Part shown: positions 16,129 to 24,529 of the stretch, piece by piece
Numbering within the stretch: position 1 is the stretch's first letter
How the letters are laid out: the number at the start of each line of letters is the position of its first letter
From: an uncultured Bacilli bacterium
GTDB lineage: Bacteria > Bacillota_I > Bacilli_A > RF39 > UBA660
DNA: 34,641 nucleotides
NCBI GenBank assembly: GCA_944358535.1
Contig: CALVRH010000013.1
Coordinates: 1 to 34,641, forward strand
Direction: 5' to 3'
Notes under the pieces: model-generated
The model's database searches: none
The model's input: the letters and a program-made list of their open reading frames with translations, nothing else
Told to the model about the DNA's origin: nothing
Translations under genes and position numbers: made by a program

Positions 16129-16722
16129 TTAATAAACTTTTTGAGGTTTTGCAGAACTATCATTTAGATTTATGTAGTATATACCATTAGCATTAGAATA
16201 CATTAATAATGCTTCACTTCCATATCCTGGATATAATATTTTCAAACTAGTTGCTGTTTCATTAGTTAATTTTGTTGGTGATGAAGAAGTAGCTCCTAAA
16301 TTTAAATAGTATATTCCACTATTATTAGAAAAATATAAAATAGCTGAATTATAGACAGCATACACATCCATTGAATTAGCAGTCATTTTTGTAAGTTTCA
16401 CAGGCTTATTATCACCCAATGTTAAAGAATATATACCATTATTATCAGAAAAAATCACTCCAACTTGGTATGTCGAAGGAGATATAGCTGCACTAAAACT
16501 TAAATATTTTGATTTTGATGAACAATTTTTGGCTTTAGAATATAATTCATCAATAGCAGTTTGAACCTCTGTAGCATTTAGTCCGCTTGTTTTATTATCA
16601 TATGTTACTTGATTACTTGGAAAGTATGTTATAGCATAAGCAATGGTTATTCCTCCTATAAAAGAAACTAATATTAAAAATAATATTTTATTTTTGAAAA
16701 ATTTTTTTATTTTTTCTTTCAT
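16129..16722 (-). CDS. Membrane-anchored surface protein with YFPSN-VTYDN module and three repeats
   Basis: A 197-residue protein: MKEKIKK start, a signal-anchor helix (about 12-31), then the module TYFPSNQVTYDNK ... SGL ... VQTAIDELY (about 32-63). The rest holds three repeats of about 40 residues, each with a NGIYxLxL or NGIYYINL core and a KLT ending, like short beta-propeller or DUF5050-type repeats. The same N-terminal module opens the gene at 23041-23985. It is divergent from an XRE regulator in both cases. The module is one I associate with uncharacterised surface proteins of uncultured gut Firmicutes; function unknown. Confidence 0.75.
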   Translation of the reverse strand: MKEKIKKFFKNKILFLILVSFIGGITIAYAITYFPSNQVTYDNKTSGLNATEVQTAIDELYSKAKNCSSKSKYLSFSAAISPSTYQVGVIFSDNNGIYSLTLGDNKPVKLTKMTANSMDVYAVYNSAILYFSNNSGIYYLNLGATSSSPTKLTNETATSLKILYPGYGSEALLMYSNANGIYYINLNDSSAKPQKVY

Positions 16723-16748
16723 GGTTATTCCCTCCTATTTTCTATTAA

Positions 16749-16822
16749 GATGTTATCATATTCATTTGACTTTGTCAATTGTAAACATCACTATGATAAT
16801 GAAATATCATTTTGGAGATGTT
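16749..16822. promoter_or_regulatory. Divergent control region with nested inverted repeats (putative operator)
   Basis: Between the surface protein and the XRE gene: AACATC (16784-16789) and ATGATA (16793-16798) are mirrored by TATCAT (16805-16810) and GATGTT (16817-16822). The same two hexamers occur fused as GATGTTATCAT at 16749-16759. TTGAC-TTT-GTCAA (16766-16778) is a further palindrome, and its minus-strand TTGACA can act as the -35 of the surface gene. This is what an autoregulating XRE operator region would look like. Binding is inference. Confidence 0.55.
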
Positions 16823-16842
16823 ACTATTTTATTGGTGATTAT

Positions 16843-17121
16843 ATGATAGCAAATAAGATTAAAATATTAAGGGAAAATAAGGGATTATCACAGAAAGCTT
16901 TAGCTGATAAACTTGGCATTACAAGATCAAGTGTGAATGCTTGGGAACAAGGTATTTCGGTACCATCAACACAATATATTGTTGAGCTTGCCACCCTATT
17001 TGAAGTATCAACTGATTATTTACTTAATTTTAAAAATGATAAGGCTATCAGTATTGAAGGTTTAAATGACAAAGAGGTTAAGATTGTTTTAGAATTAATT
17101 GAATATTTTAAGCAAAAGTAA
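16843..17121 (+). CDS. XRE-family transcriptional regulator
   Basis: A 92-residue protein with one helix-turn-helix of the Cro/C1 type at residues 4-58 (KIKILRENKGLSQKALADKL and SSVNAWEQGISVPS), then a short C-terminal tail with LNDKEVKIVLELIEYF. I chose ATG at 16843, giving the standard start of this family; an upstream ATG at 16750 would add 31 unrelated residues that overlap the operator. It probably controls the divergent surface gene and itself. Confidence 0.88.
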   Translation: MIANKIKILRENKGLSQKALADKLGITRSSVNAWEQGISVPSTQYIVELATLFEVSTDYLLNFKNDKAISIEGLNDKEVKIVLELIEYFKQK

Positions 17122-17146
17122 AACTCCGTTATTTGGGAGTTTTTTT
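17121..17146. terminator. Bidirectional terminator after the XRE gene
   Basis: AACTCC, an eight-base loop and GGAGTT, followed by a T run. It ends the XRE gene and overlaps the end of the convergent CmpB-type gene. Confidence 0.8.
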
Positions 17147-17779
17147 GTTATTTATAAATTTTAGATGTGGGAAGGCGTTTAGTAATCTACGATTAAAGAT
17201 AGATTTATTTTTAAGAATTTGTTTAACTTTTTCATTATACTGCTCGGTAAAGTCTTTGATGTTAGTATCTTTGGTAATTTTTATATTAGAAATTATTTTA
17301 TATGAAGCAATAACATCGGTTAAGAAAATTACTAATATGATTATCATAATTATACAGAATATAATTGATGGTATGTTTTGAATTATTCTTAGGAAAAATG
17401 GATTTAGGATATAAACTAGAATTAGACCTAGTAGTCCAAATCCTAGTGAGGTGGTTAGGCTTACTCTACCATTTATTTGAAATTTATGATTACTATAATC
17501 CCACCATCTAGCATGGAAAAGTTTTTCCATTAGATAACTAGTTACATATTCTAAAATAGTCCCCATTAGAAAAGACATGACGAAAAGAGCAATTGGGTCA
17601 TTATAGTATTTTTTTAATAATAATGTTATAAATAATGCTCCAAAACCATAGATTGGACACCATGGACCTATCAGGAAACCTCTTGCGGTTATTTTTCTTT
17701 TTTTAGAGGAAACTATAACTACTTCCATAAACCAGCCTAGAATAGAATAAATAATGAAGATATAGAAAATTTTTAGCAT
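17129..17779 (-). CDS. CmpB-type membrane protein (putative ABC transporter type IV)
   Basis: A 216-residue protein with five or six membrane helices. It shows the family pattern: YSILGWFMEVV near the N-terminus, then RGFLIGPWCPIYGFGAL and MEKLFHARWWDYSNH, followed by a charged C-terminal tail. The Pfam family is called ABC_trans_CmpB, but its transport role is unproven. No ATPase gene is adjacent. Confidence 0.8.
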   Translation of the reverse strand: MLKIFYIFIIYSILGWFMEVVIVSSKKRKITARGFLIGPWCPIYGFGALFITLLLKKYYNDPIALFVMSFLMGTILEYVTSYLMEKLFHARWWDYSNHKFQINGRVSLTTSLGFGLLGLILVYILNPFFLRIIQNIPSIIFCIIMIIILVIFLTDVIASYKIISNIKITKDTNIKDFTEQYNEKVKQILKNKSIFNRRLLNAFPHLKFINNKKTPK

Positions 17780-17834
17780 AATACTACCTACCTTTTTGAG
17801 TAATTTTACACTATTATTTTCTATTTGACAATGA

Positions 17835-17933
17835 TTATTTTTTCTTATTGATGATTACAGATGATTTTAATTTGATATATTTTACATCTTCTTTCATTTC
17901 ATTGAAGATTTTATTGATTTTATCTATATTCAT
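17835..17933 (-). other. Possible 32-codon ORF or gene remnant upstream of recU
   Basis: On the minus strand, ATG at 17933 opens MNIDKINKIFNEMKEDVKY and runs to a TAA at 17835, with GGTGA before it. A second open frame without a start codon (17920-18012) reads IATIVETIEKENIECYHK and overlaps it out of frame. Together they could be a decayed gene or a small protein with a leader; a TTGACA lies upstream at about 18020-18025 (minus strand). The rest of the 296-base gap between 17780 and 18075 holds only the recU promoter. Confidence 0.25.
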
Positions 17934-18031
17934 ATTGTTCACCGGTTTTATGATAACATTCTATATTTTCTTTTTCTATCGTTTCGACAATAGTAGCTAT
18001 ATTTAGAACTTCTTATTTTTTTGTCAAGAAG

Positions 18032-18060
18032 TTGGCAAATTTTTGTAAATATAGTATAAT
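18032..18060 (+). promoter_or_regulatory. Promoter of recU-PBP1
   Basis: TTGGCA (18032-18037), a 17-base spacer and TATAAT (18055-18060), 15 bases before the recU ATG. Confidence 0.75.
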
Positions 18061-18075
18061 TGTAGTGGTGTTAAT

Positions 18076-18651
18076 ATGACAAAAATTATGGGGGCTAAAA
18101 CTAAATTTAAAAACATAAATACATACGCTAACAGAGGAATGACATTAGAAGCTGATATACAAGCTAGTAATGATTATTATCTTGTTAACGATAAAGCAGT
18201 TATATATAAAAAGCCTACACCAATTACAATTTCGAAGGTTAATTATCCTTCGAGACGTGAGGCTATTATTAAAGAAGGTTTTTTTAGAACCCCATCAACA
18301 ACTGATTACAATGGAATATATAAAGGAAAATATATTGATTTTGATGCGAAAGAGACTAAGTTAAAGACAGCTTTTCCTTTAAACAATATTCATCCACACC
18401 AAATTAAACATTTGGCTTGCATATACAAGCATGGTGGTATTGGCTTTTTAATAGTTAGATTTACTGTTTTGAATAAAACATTTTTACTACCAATTGAATC
18501 TTTGATGAAGTTTTTAGACGAATCAACACGCAAATCGATTCCGCTTTCATATTTTGAAGAGAACGGGTATATAATTAAAGATAAATATAATCCGAGAGTT
18601 GATTATTTATCAGTACTTGATATGTTATATTTTGATGGAGGTAATTTATGA
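18076..18651 (+). CDS. recU: Holliday junction resolvase RecU
   Basis: A 191-residue RecU. It shows YANRGMTLEADIQASNDYY (start of the nuclease fold), IYKKPTPI, the catalytic TTDYNGIYKGKYIDFDAKET (Asp, Asp and Glu-x-Lys) and HPHQIKHL. It cuts four-way junctions in recombination and chromosome segregation. It overlaps the PBP1 gene by four bases (ATGA), the conserved recU-ponA arrangement of Firmicutes. Confidence 0.96.
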   Translation: MTKIMGAKTKFKNINTYANRGMTLEADIQASNDYYLVNDKAVIYKKPTPITISKVNYPSRREAIIKEGFFRTPSTTDYNGIYKGKYIDFDAKETKLKTAFPLNNIHPHQIKHLACIYKHGGIGFLIVRFTVLNKTFLLPIESLMKFLDESTRKSIPLSYFEENGYIIKDKYNPRVDYLSVLDMLYFDGGNL

Positions 18652-21600
18652 AAGACTTAGTAGCTTTTTTTAAGAAAGATAAGTTCAATTTATTAGTCCT
18701 TATTTTATCAATTATTATTTTTGTTATAGGAATATTTGTGGTAGGATTTTTAATATCCTTATTAGTATTTATAGTTATCAATTTATTTTGGCTTCTTCCA
18801 TTTATTAAGTGGAAGAAAAAATTGGATAATCGAAAAAAGGTAAAGATGAAAAATAAGGAAGAAATTTTAGATGAAGAGGCTGAAAAGATTAGTATAGCTT
18901 TAGAGGAAAGAAGTGAAGATATGGCTAAAAAAGGGAAAAAAGGAAAGGCTAAGAAAAAAGAAAAAACTAAGTTAAGTAAAAAGATATTACTTGGGTTTTT
19001 AATTTTCTTCTTGATTTGTATAATTTTAGGAATTGTCTTCTTTATATATATTGCAGTAACGGCTGGTAAATTTGATCCAGATAAGTTATATTCTAAGGAA
19101 GCTAGTACTTTACTTGATAGAGATGGTGAAGTGTTTGCGAAACTCGGAACACAAATGAGACAAAAAATAGATTATGATGATATGAGTGAAGAACTTGTTA
19201 ATGCGATTGTAGCCACTGAGGATTCACGTTTCTTTGAACATAATGGTTTTGATTTACCTCGTTTTATGAAAGCTTCATTTGGTCAACTTTTAGGCCAAAA
19301 TGCAGGAGGAGCATCTACACTTACAATGCAGGTTTCTAAGAACCAATATACATCAGCAGTTTCAAGCGGATTTGCTGGTATTAAACGTAAGTTTACAGAT
19401 ATATATATATCAATGTTTCAAATTGAGCCTAACTATTCTAAAGAAGAAATTTTAGAGTTTTATGCGAATTCATATTATTTAGGTAGTGGAGCTTATGGTG
19501 TTGAACAAGCTGCTGAAACTTATTTTAACAAAGAGGCTAAAGATTTGAATTTATCTGAGGCAGCCATGATTGCAGGACTATTTCAATCACCTGTTTCATA
19601 TGACCCTAATATTAATCCCGAAAAAACAGAATCTAGGCGTTTAGTTGTTTTAAGTTTAATGAAGAGGCATGGATATATTACTGATCAAGAATATGAAATT
19701 GCGAAGAAGATGACCGTTGATAAGATTGTTATTAAAGGTCGTAGTGCGAATACCAGTAATGCGAAGTATCAATCATTTATAGATAGAGTTGCAGCAGAAG
19801 TAGCTGATAAAACCGAGTATGATCCTTATTCATATTCAATGAAGATTTATACAACTATGGATAGAGAACAACAAGATAAGATTTCAGCTATAATGGACGG
19901 TTCAAATTACAATTGGGAAAATGATAAGGTACAAGCTGGTATAATTGCTATGGAGACTAAAACTGGTGAGATTGTAGCTATTGGTGGCGGAAGAAATAAA
20001 ACTAATGCGAAATCGCTAAATAATGCGACGGATATTCATAGACAAATTGGTTCAACTGCTAAACCGTTATATGATTATGGACCAGCTATTGAATATTTAA
20101 ATTGGAATACAGATCATCCGATTATTGATGATAAATCTACATATAGTGATGGTACAGAGATTAACAACTGGGATGGTAGATACAAAGGTATTATTACAAT
20201 TAGACAGGCTTTAGTTGAGTCACGTAATATTCCTGCGTTGAAAACTTTCCAAAGTGTACCAAATGCAGATATTAAAGAGTTCGTTACTAATTTAGGATTA
20301 TCTCCTGAAATTGCTAGTAATGGTATGCTTCATGAGGCTCATGCGATTGGTGGATATGGTGATAGTAAAACTACTGGTGAATCGCCTATGACTGTAGCAG
20401 CAGCATATGCGGCTTTTGGTAATAATGGCGTTTATAATGAACCACATACTTTTACTAAGGTTGTATTTGATGAAAGTGGCGAAACTTATGAAAATGATTA
20501 TAAACAAACTAAGGTTATGAGTCCCGAAACTGCTTATATGGTTACTGATATGCTTGTAGATACTGGTCAAAATGCCTTGGGTAGATATAATAATATTAAT
20601 GGTTCTGAATTTGCAGCTAAAACTGGTACAACAAACTTTGATGAAAAGACTATGGAAGCTAGAAATTTACCAAGTAATGCGGTTAATGATTTATGGGTAG
20701 CTGGATATAATTCAGAATATTCAATTGCAGTTTGGTATGGATATGAGAATTTGAACGATGGACATAATAGATTCGGTTCTAGTCAAAATTCTAGATTGTT
20801 CCAAACTGTGGCTAAAAATTTCTTTAATAAAGATGCTAAATTTGAAAAAACTGATGGTGTAGTCGAGGTTACGGTTGAGAAGAATACAGGTTATTCAATG
20901 CTTCCTAGCGAAAATACACCTAATGATATGAAGACTACTGAGTTATTTAAAGAAGATAGTAAGCCTACTGAGGTTTCTGCTAGATTTAATACATTATCTA
21001 ATGTAACTGATTTAAAAGCTACAGTAAATGGTAATAGAGCTACATTAACATGGAAAGCTATTGCTACACCTGATGCATTAAATAGAAGTTATTGGAGTCC
21101 CCTTATTGAAAAAGCTTTTGCTCTTTCTAAGGATCAAAATACTTATTTATCTTATATAATGTCTTACAATAGCGGAAGACTTGGCAATGTTGTTTATAAT
21201 GTTTATAGTAAAGATTCTAGTGGTCTTAAGTTACTTACAACTGTAAGTGGTACATCAGCTACGGTGAAGCTACCTAATACATCATCACCTACTTTAGTGG
21301 TTAAAGCAAGTTATTCTAACTTTAGTGGTGCTGAAAGTTCTGGTGTTGAAACAAAAGTTGATTATGAAGGTGTTTCAGCTAGTGATGTAACAGCAACTTT
21401 AAATGGAAAATCTTCTGTAGAATTAACTGTTGGATCTATATATACTGAGCCAACAAAGCCAGTTACTGTAACACTTGATGGTGAAGATATTACTGATGAT
21501 AGTGATGTTAAGATTGAACTTACAGTTACTGATTCAACTGGTACTCCAATAAGTAATTATAGTTCTGTCATAAAATCAACACCTGGTACTTACACATTTA

Positions 21601-21671
21601 CTTATACAGTTACATATCAAGGTGAGACAGTTACAACTTTAACTAGAACAGTTAATGTTAAAGAGGAATAG
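18648..21671 (+). CDS. ponA: Class A penicillin-binding protein (PBP1)
   Basis: A 1007-residue bifunctional enzyme that polymerises and cross-links peptidoglycan outside the membrane. The glycosyltransferase (GT51) domain starts near residue 150: catalytic Glu191 in ATEDSRFFEHNGFD, then GASTLTMQVSKN. The transpeptidase has Ser469 in GSTAKP and the KTGTT triad at 658-662. The C-terminus (about 790-1005) holds Thr/Ser-rich fibronectin-type and Ig-like repeats. Unusually, the canonical anchor at about 112-136 is preceded by a further hydrophobic hairpin (about 14-50) and a Lys-rich cytoplasmic linker. The gene is coupled to recU and convergent with nth. Confidence 0.95.
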   Translation: MKDLVAFFKKDKFNLLVLILSIIIFVIGIFVVGFLISLLVFIVINLFWLLPFIKWKKKLDNRKKVKMKNKEEILDEEAEKISIALEERSEDMAKKGKKGKAKKKEKTKLSKKILLGFLIFFLICIILGIVFFIYIAVTAGKFDPDKLYSKEASTLLDRDGEVFAKLGTQMRQKIDYDDMSEELVNAIVATEDSRFFEHNGFDLPRFMKASFGQLLGQNAGGASTLTMQVSKNQYTSAVSSGFAGIKRKFTDIYISMFQIEPNYSKEEILEFYANSYYLGSGAYGVEQAAETYFNKEAKDLNLSEAAMIAGLFQSPVSYDPNINPEKTESRRLVVLSLMKRHGYITDQEYEIAKKMTVDKIVIKGRSANTSNAKYQSFIDRVAAEVADKTEYDPYSYSMKIYTTMDREQQDKISAIMDGSNYNWENDKVQAGIIAMETKTGEIVAIGGGRNKTNAKSLNNATDIHRQIGSTAKPLYDYGPAIEYLNWNTDHPIIDDKSTYSDGTEINNWDGRYKGIITIRQALVESRNIPALKTFQSVPNADIKEFVTNLGLSPEIASNGMLHEAHAIGGYGDSKTTGESPMTVAAAYAAFGNNGVYNEPHTFTKVVFDESGETYENDYKQTKVMSPETAYMVTDMLVDTGQNALGRYNNINGSEFAAKTGTTNFDEKTMEARNLPSNAVNDLWVAGYNSEYSIAVWYGYENLNDGHNRFGSSQNSRLFQTVAKNFFNKDAKFEKTDGVVEVTVEKNTGYSMLPSENTPNDMKTTELFKEDSKPTEVSARFNTLSNVTDLKATVNGNRATLTWKAIATPDALNRSYWSPLIEKAFALSKDQNTYLSYIMSYNSGRLGNVVYNVYSKDSSGLKLLTTVSGTSATVKLPNTSSPTLVVKASYSNFSGAESSGVETKVDYEGVSASDVTATLNGKSSVELTVGSIYTEPTKPVTVTLDGEDITDDSDVKIELTVTDSTGTPISNYSSVIKSTPGTYTFTYTVTYQGETVTTLTRTVNVKEE

Positions 21672-21691
21672 AATTATCTATTCCTTTTTTT
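21664..21691 (+). terminator. Terminator of recU-PBP1
   Basis: AGGAATAG, six bases, CTATTCCT, then T7. It overlaps the PBP1 stop codon. Confidence 0.85.
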
Positions 21692-21694
21692 GTA

Positions 21695-21724
21695 TATTAA
21701 AAGCACCTATTTTTGTAGGTGCTT
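21695..21724 (-). terminator. Terminator of dnaD-nth
   Basis: On the minus strand, AAGCACCTA, a short loop and TAGGTGCTT lead into TTTAATA. It overlaps the nth stop. Confidence 0.7.
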
Positions 21725-22324
21725 ATAGTATTTACATATTTCTTTTAATTTACAATTTTCACATTTAGGATTTCGTGCTAGACAGTGATACCTTCCAAAT
21801 AATACTAACTGATGATGTCTTTTACACAAATTTTCTTTTTTGAAAACTTTATTTAGTTTCTTTTCGATTTGAAGCGGCTCATCTTTTTCTTTGGCTAGGT
21901 TTAGTCTTTTACTTACTCTAGATACATGAGTATCTACAGCAATACATGGAACATTAAAGATATTGCTTAAAACAACATTAGCGGTTTTTCTTCCTACACC
22001 TGGAAGACTTTCTAAGTATTCTCTGTTATTTGGTAATTTACCATTATAATCTTTATCTAATCTTTTGGCTATTTCAATTAAATTTTGGGACTTTTTATGA
22101 TAAGTTCCAATTGGTCTTATGATGTTTTGAATATCAGTGATATTAGCATTAGCCAAGTCTTTTATACTTGGGTATTTTTTAAATAAAATATCTGTGACTG
22201 AATTTACTCTTTTATCAGTTGTTTGAGCACTAAGCATGGTTGCAAGTAAAAGTTCATAATCTTTTGTATAATTTAATTCACATTTAGGATTTGGAAAGAG
22301 TTCATCAAGATAGTTTTCAATCAT
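21707..22324 (-). CDS. nth: Endonuclease III (base-excision DNA glycosylase/AP lyase)
   Basis: A 205-residue Nth that removes oxidised pyrimidines. The helix-hairpin-helix is LESLPGVGRKTANVVL with the catalytic Lys, the catalytic Asp is in VDTHVSRVSKRL, and the 4Fe-4S cluster is C-x6-C-x2-C-x5-C in CLARNPKCENCKLKEIC. I chose ATG at 22324, which overlaps the dnaD stop (ATGATTGA). An ATG at 22342 would add six residues, and an ORF start at 22393 reads further into dnaD. The dnaD-nth pairing is conserved in Bacilli. Confidence 0.94.
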   Translation of the reverse strand: MIENYLDELFPNPKCELNYTKDYELLLATMLSAQTTDKRVNSVTDILFKKYPSIKDLANANITDIQNIIRPIGTYHKKSQNLIEIAKRLDKDYNGKLPNNREYLESLPGVGRKTANVVLSNIFNVPCIAVDTHVSRVSKRLNLAKEKDEPLQIEKKLNKVFKKENLCKRHHQLVLFGRYHCLARNPKCENCKLKEICKYYKHLQK

Positions 22325-22946
22325 TTTCGTTGAGCCAGTCATATTCAAACACTTCTTTCTTGGGTTTCTGTTTTTGATGTTTTTCTCTTTCATTTTTTAT
22401 GTCATTTTCAGTTTTAATACCTTTTTTTCGCCATTCTGATAATATTTTATCAATATACCTTAAATTAGATACACCATTATAAACAGCTTCTTTTAAAGCT
22501 AGTTCAATTAATTCTTCTGTGTAATTTCCATCTAACCATGCTCCTATTATTTCATATTCCATAGGACTTAAAGTTCTGCCAAATTCTTTTTCAAATTTAT
22601 CATAAATAGTGGTTTTAGGTGTTTCTTTTTTATCATTTATCATGGCTATAACAAGTTTTTTATACATTTCATCTAGGTCTATGTATTCTTCACAAACTTT
22701 ACCGGATTTAACAGATATTTTAAGCATATCTTTATTGGTTAAATTATCAATTAATTTTAAAACATCAGGAAGTTTAATGTTTAAATCTTTAGATATTTTT
22801 TCTGGGTCAAATTCACTTGAACCTAATAGATAAATTAAGACGATTAATTCTTTATCGGTTAATTTTAGTTTTTTATAATTTTGAAGTAGAGCCATTGGAA
22901 CCATTATATGTCCTTGCTTTAAAAGTTCTAAAATTTTTCCTGTCAT
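22317..22946 (-). CDS. dnaD: DnaD replication initiation/helicase-loading protein
   Basis: A 209-residue DnaD. The N-terminal winged helix (about 15-95; KLTDKELIVLIYLLG) is followed by the C-terminal DnaB_2 domain (about 112-185): FGRTLSPMEYEIIGAWL and YIDKILSEWRKKGI, which is the YxxxIxxxW DNA-binding motif. It remodels DNA and recruits helicase loaders at the origin and at restart sites. AAGGTG precedes the ATG. Confidence 0.92.
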   Translation of the reverse strand: MTGKILELLKQGHIMVPMALLQNYKKLKLTDKELIVLIYLLGSSEFDPEKISKDLNIKLPDVLKLIDNLTNKDMLKISVKSGKVCEEYIDLDEMYKKLVIAMINDKKETPKTTIYDKFEKEFGRTLSPMEYEIIGAWLDGNYTEELIELALKEAVYNGVSNLRYIDKILSEWRKKGIKTENDIKNEREKHQKQKPKKEVFEYDWLNEND

Positions 22947-22966
22947 ATTACATCACCTTGTCTTTT

Positions 22967-22996
22967 ATTATAACTTAAATATTATTTATTTTACAA
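22967..22996 (-). promoter_or_regulatory. Promoter of dnaD-nth
   Basis: On the minus strand, TTGTAA (22991-22996), an 18-base spacer and TATAAT (22967-22972), 20 bases before the ATG. Confidence 0.55.
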
Positions 22997-23004
22997 TAAA
23001 ATGA

Positions 23005-23031
23005 ATAGAAAAAGTCCAAAAAATGGACTTT
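23005..23031 (-). terminator. Terminator of the second surface-protein gene
   Basis: On the minus strand, AAAGTCCA and TGGACTTT form a stem with a five-base loop, followed by T residues. Confidence 0.8.
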
Positions 23032-23040
23032 AATGTTTAT

Positions 23041-23985
23041 TTATAGTTTTAATTGGAATGGATTACTTTGACTTCCATCTCCACCTGTAATTTGTGTTTC
23101 GGATGTGAGATATAAGACTGGGCGGACAATATTAGAATAAGTGACTGCAGGTCCACGTCCGTCAACAAAGCCACTAGATAAACTAGAAATAATAACATTT
23201 GCATAATATCTAAATGAAGCATTAGGTGTTTGTAACCATTCTGTTACTCCACTAAATAAATAATCACTGTTTTTACAACTACCATATCCATAAAGTGTGG
23301 TTGATAAACAACTACTTCCTGCCGCATATCCATAATCACTTGGATACATTAATCCTATATATTGTTTGGTACTTGTTGGATTTCCACTATATACTGTGTT
23401 ACTTCTTTCGGCATCATAATAACCACTTGCTGTTAGTGTTTGATAATTTTCTTGAGTTGGCCCGCCTAAATAATATGTCTCTTCTGATATCATATTTTTA
23501 TATGTTCCATCTATACTATTATAATAGTCCCCATTTAAATAACTTTTTAATGATGCGTTATTCCAATTATTGTTATCAGTTGAATTCCATTGCATACTAC
23601 CAATACTTTCATTTCTGATTATTTTTATTTTTCCATCTATTACTCCTATTATTCTCCATAACTCATTATTAAATGATACATAATTATTTGGATTTTTTCC
23701 ATAATATCTTATATCTCCATGTTCATCTTTATATAGTTCATCTGGGTTACTTGGTAACAAATCTGTTATTGTGTCTGAACCCTTTGGCGGAAAACATACT
23801 CCATACAGTTCATCTATTGCTCCTTGGACATCTGTACTTGAAAGCCCGCTTTCTTTATTATCATATGTTACGTCATTAGATGGAAAATATGTAGCCGCAA
23901 TTACACTTATACTAATTGCTGTTATTACTCCTAATACAAATCCAGGTAAATATCCAAATATAATTTTCTTTATTTTTTTCTTTCA
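23041..23985 (-). pseudogene. Surface protein with YFPSN-VTYDN module, out of frame at an A7 run
   Basis: Read from the ATG at 23985, which has a strong AGGAGAGG site, the gene leaves its frame at a run of seven A (23973-23979). With six A, as at the same place in the paralogue at 16722, it reads MKEKIKKIIFGYLPGFVLG, a membrane anchor, TYFPSNDVTYDNK, VQGAIDELY, and on to the stop without interruption (about 314 residues). The external domain has NNELWRIIGVIDGKIKIIR, W- and N-rich strands, IGLMYPSDYGYAAG and VRPVLYL near the end, a C-type-lectin-like or DUF6273-like pattern. The only in-frame start after the run, TTG at 23760, has no binding site. Phase variation, mutation and sequencing error are all possible. 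Confidence 0.8.
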
Positions 23986-24011
23986 TGAATACCTCTCCTA
24001 TCCTTAAATTT

Positions 24012-24040
24012 ATTATAGCATATTTTTGTCGTATAGAATA
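24012..24040 (-). promoter_or_regulatory. Promoter of the second surface-protein gene
   Basis: On the minus strand, an extended -10, TGCTATAAT (TATAAT at 24012-24017), with a weak TATTCT (24035-24040) at 17 bases. It lies 26 bases before the ATG. Confidence 0.5.
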
Positions 24041-24094
24041 GCAAAAAATAAATAAAAATCTATTTACTAGTTACAATTTTTATGGGTGATATAT

Positions 24095-24529
24095 ATGGAG
24101 TTTAAAAGGATTAAAGCTATTCGTGAAGATAATGACTTGACGCAATCTAACATAGCACGTCTACTTAGGGTTAATAGAAGTGCTTATTCTTTATGGGAGT
24201 TAGGTATTAATACAATTCCACTTAGTAATTTAGTTGATTTTTGTAATTTATTTAATTTGAGTATAGATTACATTTTAGGAATAACAAATGTGAAGAATTA
24301 TACATTAGTAAATAAAAATATTGATATAAAGGTTTTGGGTGAAAGATTAAAGTTTATTAGAAAGAGAGAAAAAAAGACGCAGGAAAATATTGCGAATTTA
24401 TTAAATACAACGCATTCTACTTGGAGTGCTTATGAACACAGTAAAGTTTTAATTCCAACTATTTTTATATGGAAATTTGCGACAGAATATAAGTGTTCTA
24501 TTGATTGGCTTTGCGGAAGGATAAATTAA
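24095..24529 (+). CDS. XRE-family regulator with two helix-turn-helix domains
   Basis: A 144-residue protein. Residues 1-62 form one Cro/C1-type domain (KRIKAIREDNDLTQSNIARLL, SAYSLWELGINTIP) and residues 78-142 a second (LGERLKFIRKREKKTQENIA, STWSAYEHSKVLIP), each ending in a CSIDWL- or LSIDYI-type helix. The double domain may bind two half-sites as one chain. I chose ATG at 24095 because the GTG nine bases upstream lies in the GGGTGAT binding site. It is divergent from the frameshifted surface gene, as at 16.8 kb. Confidence 0.87.
   Translation: MEFKRIKAIREDNDLTQSNIARLLRVNRSAYSLWELGINTIPLSNLVDFCNLFNLSIDYILGITNVKNYTLVNKNIDIKVLGERLKFIRKREKKTQENIANLLNTTHSTWSAYEHSKVLIPTIFIWKFATEYKCSIDWLCGRIN

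Noticed and set aside
16750-16842. Longer start for the first XRE protein
   Set aside because: The added 31 residues are not helix-turn-helix-like and lie over the inverted repeats and promoter.
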